The notes beneath the pieces were generated by a model. That model saw nothing but the letters and a program-made list of their open reading frames with translations. It made no database searches and had not been told where the DNA came from. 64,000 bases of DNA, from positions 62,001 to 126,000 of the forward strand of contig JAZONM010000007.1 of assembly GCA_045654505.1 (NCBI GenBank), written 5' to 3'. Origin of the DNA: UBA11490 sp045654505. GTDB taxonomy: Bacteria > Bacillota > Clostridia > Christensenellales > UBA1242. The position numbers and the translations under genes are program-made. Below are positions 58,738-64,000 of this stretch, piece by piece (the stretch's first letter is position 1; each line of letters begins with the position of its first letter).

Positions 58738-60494
58738 ATTTTTTTCATTTCTTTCAGCGCCCAATCCATCTCAGCGAAAATCTTATCATATGGCGCATCT
58801 GTAAGCAAATCAACACCAGTACGAGAAAGAATATTATTGGGATAATCACTATCGCCACTTTTTAAAAATTCCATATATTTTTCTATATTGCCCGCCAAGA
58901 CATCACTTGCAAGACTGCATGCACTAGTAATGCCTGTTGCGTATTTAAACACATAATATGCTCGATAAAAATGACTTATGCGATACCATTTATAGCCATT
59001 TTCCTTGACACAACTTACACTTTTTCCGACATATTTTTTGTACAAATCATAATACATATCATTCATCATGTCTTTTGTTACACTTTCTTTTTTAGCAACT
59101 TTATCATGAAGCCAATATTCCCACTCACTGTACATTGTTTGATTGTATAAAGTGCCTACAATTGTATTGACAAATCGGTCAAGAACAAACAATTTTTCTT
59201 GGTTTTTTGTGCAGGTTTTGTAAAGATGTTTCATCAACAACACTTCATTGACAGTACTTGCAATTTCGGCTGTAAATATGTCATTGCCCGCAGTATTGTA
59301 TGGTTGGTTTTGCATGCTATACAAGTGATGCATTGCATGACCCAATTCGTGCGCAAGTGTAAATAGACAATCAATTGTACCAACATTATTTAGTAGTATA
59401 TACGAATGCACTCCATATACACCTAGATTGTACCCACCTGTCTCCTTGTTTTTGGTAGGATATACGTCAATCCAATTGTTTTCAAGCGCATGCCTGATAT
59501 TGGAAATATACTCCTCGCCAAGAGGTGCCAATGCCTCAATTACTATCTCTTTCATTTTTTCAAAATCGAGTTTTTGAGACCACTTGCCAATATTTGCGTT
59601 CATGTCATAAGTATATAGTTTGTCATATTTCAAAGCCTTCTTTTTCAATCTATAATACTCGTGTAAATATTTTAAGTTTTTGTTTACATTTTCGATTAAA
59701 TTGAAAAAGATTTCCTTTGGTAGATTGTCTCCATACAAAGCTTGAGATAGTGTATTTTCGTAGTGGAAAATATCGCTATATGTCTCGTCCGCCTTTACGC
59801 TTCCAAGCAAAACTGACGCTATGGTATCTCCAAGTGAGTGATAACCTTTATATAGATTGTAGTATGCTTGTTTTCGGATTTCGCGGTTTTTGTTTTGCAG
59901 ATAACTGATAAAATTCGCATTGTTTAGCGGATAATGTTTTCCATCAACCACAATATCGTCAAATCTAATATCCACAACATCAATATTGTCAAAAATCTTA
60001 CTGAAATTGCCAGCAAAGCCACTTACCTTAGACATAATGAGTTCTTCACTCTCATTAAGAGTGTGTGGTCTATGACGTTTGATTTCTTCCAAATCAAGAC
60101 GATAATCCGCAAAGTCTTTATCTTTGATTAGTTTGTCGAGAAAAGAATCTTCCAATGTCGCAAGCTGACTATCAACCCATGCAAAGGTTTTGCTTATTTC
60201 TTCTTCCATACTTTCGACATCATTAAATATTTTTATGCTATCGCTTTTGCTCATATCCTCCGAACGAAGCAGGTAGGCATACCCACCCAGTTTTTCTAAA
60301 ATCATACCTATTTCGTCTTGATACTTAAAAAAGTCTAATAAAGTCTTTTTGCTGGTTAGTTTTCCTTTATATGCGTCGGATTTCTTAAGAAGTTTTTTCA
60401 CCTTTTCTATATCCGAATACAAATCATCTTTTGTGTTGTATATGTGACTCAAATCCCATTTATATTTTGCTGGAATGGAAGCGCGTGATTTCAT
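58731..60494 (-). CDS. pepF: Oligoendopeptidase F (M3 family)
   Basis: 587 residues. Zinc motif LAHELGHAMHH (HExxH) with the third ligand in FTAEIASTVNEVLLM. The N-terminal helical domain starts KWDLSHIYNTKDDLYSDIEK. Cytosolic enzyme that cleaves peptides of about 7-17 residues. AGGAGA upstream of ATG 60494. Last gene of the operon that begins outside the window. Confidence 0.95.
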   Translation of the reverse strand: MKSRASIPAKYKWDLSHIYNTKDDLYSDIEKVKKLLKKSDAYKGKLTSKKTLLDFFKYQDEIGMILEKLGGYAYLLRSEDMSKSDSIKIFNDVESMEEEISKTFAWVDSQLATLEDSFLDKLIKDKDFADYRLDLEEIKRHRPHTLNESEELIMSKVSGFAGNFSKIFDNIDVVDIRFDDIVVDGKHYPLNNANFISYLQNKNREIRKQAYYNLYKGYHSLGDTIASVLLGSVKADETYSDIFHYENTLSQALYGDNLPKEIFFNLIENVNKNLKYLHEYYRLKKKALKYDKLYTYDMNANIGKWSQKLDFEKMKEIVIEALAPLGEEYISNIRHALENNWIDVYPTKNKETGGYNLGVYGVHSYILLNNVGTIDCLFTLAHELGHAMHHLYSMQNQPYNTAGNDIFTAEIASTVNEVLLMKHLYKTCTKNQEKLFVLDRFVNTIVGTLYNQTMYSEWEYWLHDKVAKKESVTKDMMNDMYYDLYKKYVGKSVSCVKENGYKWYRISHFYRAYYVFKYATGITSACSLASDVLAGNIEKYMEFLKSGDSDYPNNILSRTGVDLLTDAPYDKIFAEMDWALKEMKKII

Positions 60495-60505
60495 GAAAAT
60501 CTCCT

Positions 60506-61186
60506 TTATATGTGTAGTTTTTTTCCGCCCTCATTTTTAATTATGCGAAAACCAAAAAGTAAAGTGCCAAGAATTGCTAATGTATTGTACATAATATTGA
60601 TAAGATTCAGAATTTTGAATGTGTCAAAGTGTGCAGCAAGCAAAACAATCGATAATATCAAAAATAATATATAAATAATAAAGAAACTAAGCAAAAATTG
60701 GCTTCTGTGACGTTTTCCAATAAGGGAAATGAGAATCAAAATTGTCGTGGTAGCAAGTGCAATAGCTGGTACAACAAAATTGATAAGCCATTCGCCACCA
60801 CCGGCTATGATATTGGACGCAATAAGTATAGACACAATACTGCACACATGAAAAAGTATTTTTTCGAATGCTCCTCTTTTAGACAAAATTGTATGCTCAA
60901 TCAGTACCCAAATATATAGTATACAAAGGCTTACAAGCAGACACCATGGCACACCTTTAGTAAGTACATTGATAAAGATACAAACACCAATAATCGCTAA
61001 AGACAAGAATAGAAATAGTCTCGTCAAAAAATAACTGTGTTTTTCAAAATTCTCATTTTTTGTGCGCGGCAAAAACTCCGAAGTTTGTTTTTCGGAATTA
61101 TCGTCTTTTTCTAGGTCATTAAAACATAGAGGACAATACTTTCTGTCTGTATCGACTTCTACATTGCATAGATTACAATGTCTCAT
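60506..61186 (-). CDS. DUF6320 zinc-ribbon membrane protein
   Basis: 226 residues. Opens with a zinc ribbon MRHCNLCNVEVDTDRKYCPL (CxxC ... CxxC), then six predicted membrane helices. I recognise the family as DUF6320, usually encoded next to a condensation-type acyltransferase as here. ATG 61186 overlaps the upstream stop in ATGA and has GGGAGG before it; a start at 61201 would overlap more. Function unknown; the pair probably cooperates at the membrane. Confidence 0.85.
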   Translation of the reverse strand: MRHCNLCNVEVDTDRKYCPLCFNDLEKDDNSEKQTSEFLPRTKNENFEKHSYFLTRLFLFLSLAIIGVCIFINVLTKGVPWCLLVSLCILYIWVLIEHTILSKRGAFEKILFHVCSIVSILIASNIIAGGGEWLINFVVPAIALATTTILILISLIGKRHRSQFLLSFFIIYILFLILSIVLLAAHFDTFKILNLINIMYNTLAILGTLLFGFRIIKNEGGKKLHI

Positions 61187-62457
61187 AGTTTTTCCTCCCA
61201 AAAATTGCTAGATACAACGACATTCACACCCATTTCACTAAGAAGTCTAAAGAATGTGCGCTCAAGACGGGTCTCGACAAAAAGACGCGTAAAACATAGA
61301 TTTAGAGTGTCTTTATATCCAAGTAGCGCCAAGTGGGTTTTGCAAGTGAAGCTAGGGGCTAGTGCAAAAGTAATATTTTCGACGTGCTTTGCCACACTCT
61401 CTGGCAATTGGACACTGCCAAGATTGCTCACATTTGCCGTGTGCAAATTATCCCCTACAAAATTGTAGGCGATTCGCATCGCTATGTCTTTTATAAATAA
61501 TGGCATAATCTTAAGTAGTGGATTTTTCTCTGTCTTTACATTTGAATAAATAATGGCGTCGAGTTTTTCTTTTTTAAGACCCTCTTCCAATTGTTTTTTG
61601 CAGATATCTACACATTCTTCAAAAGATATTTCTTCTGTCCAGTCATGGCCAAGACGAGCAAAAAGCGCAAAATTTCGTAAAGTCTCACTATCATACACCT
61701 TTCTCATATTTACAGGTATAAGCAATTGAATGTTTTTATTTTTGACTTTTTTATTTTTGATAAATTCTTTGTATACACATTGCATATAAAGAGCACTCAA
61801 AAAGACTGTGATAGTAGCGTCATATTTTTTGCAGACACTTTTTAATTGGTCTATATTGACTTTCCCCAAAACAACACCACAGCCATCACTGTCAAATGGT
61901 GTGCCATCAGTCTTAAAGGCATTCTTATCTTTTTGTGATTTTTCTTCTGGCTTATGATATGCCGACAAAAAAGTATCCTCACTCTCGCCAAGCGTATGAG
62001 GCGAATTTTCATTTATTATAAGCCCCTCAGTCTTGATTTTATGACCTTTAAGTTTTAGATACTCTCCAAGAAGCGCCTTAAAAAATTTAAGACCGCCTGT
62101 TCCATCACAAAGACTGTGATAGAAAGAAACACGAATTATGTTTTCGCGATACATAACCCTAAATAAGTAGTCGTTGTTTTTCACTTCACCAATATATCGC
62201 AAAAAATACGGGTCTTCAGTCTCGATATTAAATGGTCGATTGTTTTCCTCCAAGTAATACCAAAACCAACCTCTTTTAAGTTTTACCTTATACATTGGAA
62301 AACGGTCAAGCAATATATTGACAGCTTCTTGTAATATCTCAGGCTTTATTTCTTCGTCAAGTCGCGCAGACAACGAAAACATACCCCCACGTCTCTTACT
62401 TGAGATGGGAGGATATATTTTTGCAGCATTGTCTAGCGGATACCAGTTTTTTTTCAT
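61183..62457 (-). CDS. Condensation-type acyltransferase (alcohol acetyltransferase-like)
   Basis: 424 residues. The catalytic motif FYHSLCDGTGGLKFF is the HxxxDG of the condensation/BAHD/CAT-like acyltransferase fold; MFSLSARLDEEIKPEILQEA and QLLIPVNMRKVYDS are also typical. Start ATG 62457 (AAGGA upstream); the longer frame reading back to 62550 overlaps the upstream radical SAM gene. It may acylate an alcohol, glycan or lipid. It overlaps the DUF6320 gene by 4 bases, and this pairing is common in Clostridia. Confidence 0.85.
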   Translation of the reverse strand: MKKNWYPLDNAAKIYPPISSKRRGGMFSLSARLDEEIKPEILQEAVNILLDRFPMYKVKLKRGWFWYYLEENNRPFNIETEDPYFLRYIGEVKNNDYLFRVMYRENIIRVSFYHSLCDGTGGLKFFKALLGEYLKLKGHKIKTEGLIINENSPHTLGESEDTFLSAYHKPEEKSQKDKNAFKTDGTPFDSDGCGVVLGKVNIDQLKSVCKKYDATITVFLSALYMQCVYKEFIKNKKVKNKNIQLLIPVNMRKVYDSETLRNFALFARLGHDWTEEISFEECVDICKKQLEEGLKKEKLDAIIYSNVKTEKNPLLKIMPLFIKDIAMRIAYNFVGDNLHTANVSNLGSVQLPESVAKHVENITFALAPSFTCKTHLALLGYKDTLNLCFTRLFVETRLERTFFRLLSEMGVNVVVSSNFWEEKL

Positions 62458-62473
62458 AAATTTCCTTATATGA

Positions 62474-63343
62474 TTACACTCCTGTAAAATCCCACTTAGG
62501 AATTTCGCTTGTGCCCGACGAATCGAGGTCTTGCACAAATCCATTTTCAAATCCTAGAATATTAAGGTGTGTAAGTACGCGTTTGTATTCAAGAGGTGTG
62601 ATAGTGCGATGAATTTCGGCAAAATCACACGATTTGTACATTGGGGTATATTGCCCCATAATACTTATATAAGTATTAGCACCTAAATTGTTTTTTATCC
62701 AATCAAGTACTTTTATTGAGTCGTTTGTATGACTTGGCAAAACAAGATGTCGTACGATTAGCCCTTTTTTCATTATGCCATTTTCAATTTCGTCATTTGG
62801 GACATTACTGCGCATTTGTTTTATCGCATTTGCAGTCACTTCAAAATAGTCAGCACATGACGAATACTTTTTTGCAAGATTATTGTCAATGTACTTTAAG
62901 TCAGTAAGGTATATGTCGATATAATCTTTAAGTTTTTTCAGATTTTCGACACTTTCATAACCATTTGTATTGTAGACAATAGGAATACTCGGCTTATATA
63001 TTTTTAGAGCTTCAATAATATAATCTAAATGGGGAGTGGGCGTAACAAGATTGATATTGTGCACTCCTTGAATCTCCAATTCTCTAAAAATCTCAGCCAG
63101 CCTTTCCACGCTTATCTTTTTACCAAAATTTTCATGGCTCAATTGGTGATTTTGACAAAACACACAATGTAGATTGCAGCCACTGAAAAAGATGGTTCCA
63201 CTGCCATGCATCCCACTTATAATAGGTTCTTCTCCAAAATGAGGTCGTGCCAACGCAACTTTAATTTCGTCTTTAAGCCCGCAAAAGCCCTTGCCCACAT
63301 CTCTTGCTTTTCCGCATCTTCTTGGGCATTGTGCACAATCCAT
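62474..63343 (-). CDS. Radical SAM protein, PflA/PflX-like
   Basis: 289 residues. Radical-SAM cluster CNLHCVFCQN (CxxxCxxC) near residue 55, after an extra N-terminal cysteine set (CAQCPRRCGKARDVGKGFCGL). Resembles the PflX-like group of activating enzymes, whose partners are usually not known. NLVTPTPHLDYI and IVYNTNGYESVENLKKLKDY follow. It is adjacent to the E2-like gene (no gap) and to the acyltransferase, so it may modify or activate one of these or act on a small molecule; inferred. Confidence 0.88.
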   Translation of the reverse strand: MDCAQCPRRCGKARDVGKGFCGLKDEIKVALARPHFGEEPIISGMHGSGTIFFSGCNLHCVFCQNHQLSHENFGKKISVERLAEIFRELEIQGVHNINLVTPTPHLDYIIEALKIYKPSIPIVYNTNGYESVENLKKLKDYIDIYLTDLKYIDNNLAKKYSSCADYFEVTANAIKQMRSNVPNDEIENGIMKKGLIVRHLVLPSHTNDSIKVLDWIKNNLGANTYISIMGQYTPMYKSCDFAEIHRTITPLEYKRVLTHLNILGFENGFVQDLDSSGTSEIPKWDFTGV

Positions 63344-64000
63344 TTATTTTGTTTTTTCCTTTTTTGACTTTGATTTTTTAGTCATTTTTTCTTTGTTTTC
63401 TTTTCTCTTTGTCTTCTCAGCATTTTTTAATTCTTTTGCTTCTTTTTTAAGACGTTGTTTTTTCTCTTTTGGACTTTCAATTGGTTCGATATCAAGTCTT
63501 TCCTCAAGTTTTGATGGGTCAGCAAGTAGAGACTTCCATAGACGCATGGATTTTAGATAATAAAATCCATCACAATATCTCTCGTCAGTTGTGATGCCAA
63601 GTGTCATCACTTTACCCACCTCAAGCTCTTCATCTTCATTGACACAAGCCTCAAGTTTTTCCTTGCCTATGGACACAAACATACCTGTTGTGCCAAAATT
63701 GTAAAGGTGGTGGAAAATCCAGTCGCCCTTTATTGATTTAAGGTTGGTCAAATAAAAACTTGTATGGAATGGACTAACATTATCAATAAGGCTCTTAGGC
63801 AACATTCCGTATCTATCAAGAAAACGGATTAGCCCTACTCCCGCACCCAAAAGGAAAGCAGGTATCATAGTTATTTTGCCAGCGGTCTTAGTAGACGCAT
63901 TTTCACGGTCAGCCTCAGTTGCTGCTTTGATTGCATTGTCAAGTTTATCTTTTATTTCATATATGTTTTCTTGTCCAGTAAAACGTATCTTTGTAGTAAG
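63344..64000 (-). CDS. E2-like acyltransferase-fold protein, N-terminus outside window
   Basis: Frame stays open to base 64000, so the N-terminus is missing. About 219 residues are visible. SPFHTSFYLTNLKSIKGDWI, HHLYNFGTTGMFVSIG and MTLGITTDERYCDGFYYLKS match the catalytic domain of 2-oxo-acid dehydrogenase E2 acyltransferases. The HRxxDG catalytic motif reads ERYCDG, so the His is replaced by Glu; it may work differently or not at all as an acyltransferase. The C-terminus is a 60-residue Lys/Glu-rich tail. No lipoyl domain is visible in this part. Immediately upstream of the radical SAM gene. Confidence 0.7.
   Translation of the reverse strand, partial: LTTKIRFTGQENIYEIKDKLDNAIKAATEADRENASTKTAGKITMIPAFLLGAGVGLIRFLDRYGMLPKSLIDNVSPFHTSFYLTNLKSIKGDWIFHHLYNFGTTGMFVSIGKEKLEACVNEDEELEVGKVMTLGITTDERYCDGFYYLKSMRLWKSLLADPSKLEERLDIEPIESPKEKKQRLKKEAKELKNAEKTKRKENKEKMTKKSKSKKEKTK

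Noticed and set aside
1..64000. Insertion sequence, prophage or CRISPR array
   Set aside because: No transposase, integrase, phage structural gene, or regular repeat-spacer array was seen on either strand.

Overview
The window is 64 kb of AT-rich bacterial DNA, densely coded on both strands, with ordinary Shine-Dalgarno sites (AGGAGG-like), short intergenic gaps and many rho-independent terminators. Gene content points to an anaerobic Gram-positive of the Bacillota (Clostridia-like, probably an uncultured host-associated lineage): a trimeric NADH-linked [FeFe] hydrogenase, an LtaS-type sulfatase, lipoproteins and InlB/MBG-type surface proteins, oligoendopeptidase F, DUF1846, DUF6320, QueH, Tex and a Y-family polymerase with its small partner. 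The family is inferred; I cannot name genus or species. No phage, insertion sequence or CRISPR array was seen.

Layout. 1-5.2 kb: the 5' part of an FN3-type lipoprotein gene, then the hydrogenase operon (NuoE-like, NuoF-like, HydA). 5.3-9.7 kb: DUF1846, small membrane proteins and an LtaS-like enzyme. 9.9-19 kb: leuS, a DUF4097-like membrane-anchored protein, a short-form alaS, and an operon of a lipoprotein, a small membrane protein and dnaB. 19-26 kb is the most unusual part. It holds a CYTH-like gene, the first YhhN membrane protein, a divergent XRE-regulator/small-protein pair with apparently leaderless starts, DUF362, a P-loop kinase fused to an inositol-monophosphatase domain, tRNA-Ser(GGA) preceded by an inverted-repeat element that copies the tRNA 5' end, a three-gene membrane/LURP-one operon and an Mrr-like nuclease.

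26-41 kb: tex, a VTT/DedA-type protein, folD, an M14 peptidase, type I IPP isomerase, glmM overlapping a stand-alone GlmU acetyltransferase domain, Fe-dependent alcohol dehydrogenase with an SCP2-like partner, the second YhhN protein, an ArsR-regulated metal-exporting P-type ATPase with clear tandem operators, and cysK. 41-55 kb: a 991-residue surface protein, dinB and partner, an S51-peptidase/EEP-nuclease fusion, serS, a divergent diadenylate-cyclase-like protein, cardiolipin synthase, an MscS channel, queH and a metal permease. 55-64 kb: the operon tmk-panE-yqeY-PAP2, then a long operon with an E2-like acyltransferase (cut by the window end), a radical SAM enzyme, a condensation-type acyltransferase, a DUF6320 membrane protein and pepF.

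Themes: NADH/ferredoxin redox balancing (Hyd, Fe-ADH); envelope building (GlmM/GlmU domain, LtaS-like, cardiolipin synthase, PAP2, lipoproteins); translation (LeuS, AlaRS, SerS, tRNA-Ser, QueH); metal homeostasis (ATPase/ArsR, ArsP_2-like permease). The best candidates for new biology are the two fusion proteins, the tRNA-derived element, the diadenylate-cyclase-like protein and the leaderless divergent switch.
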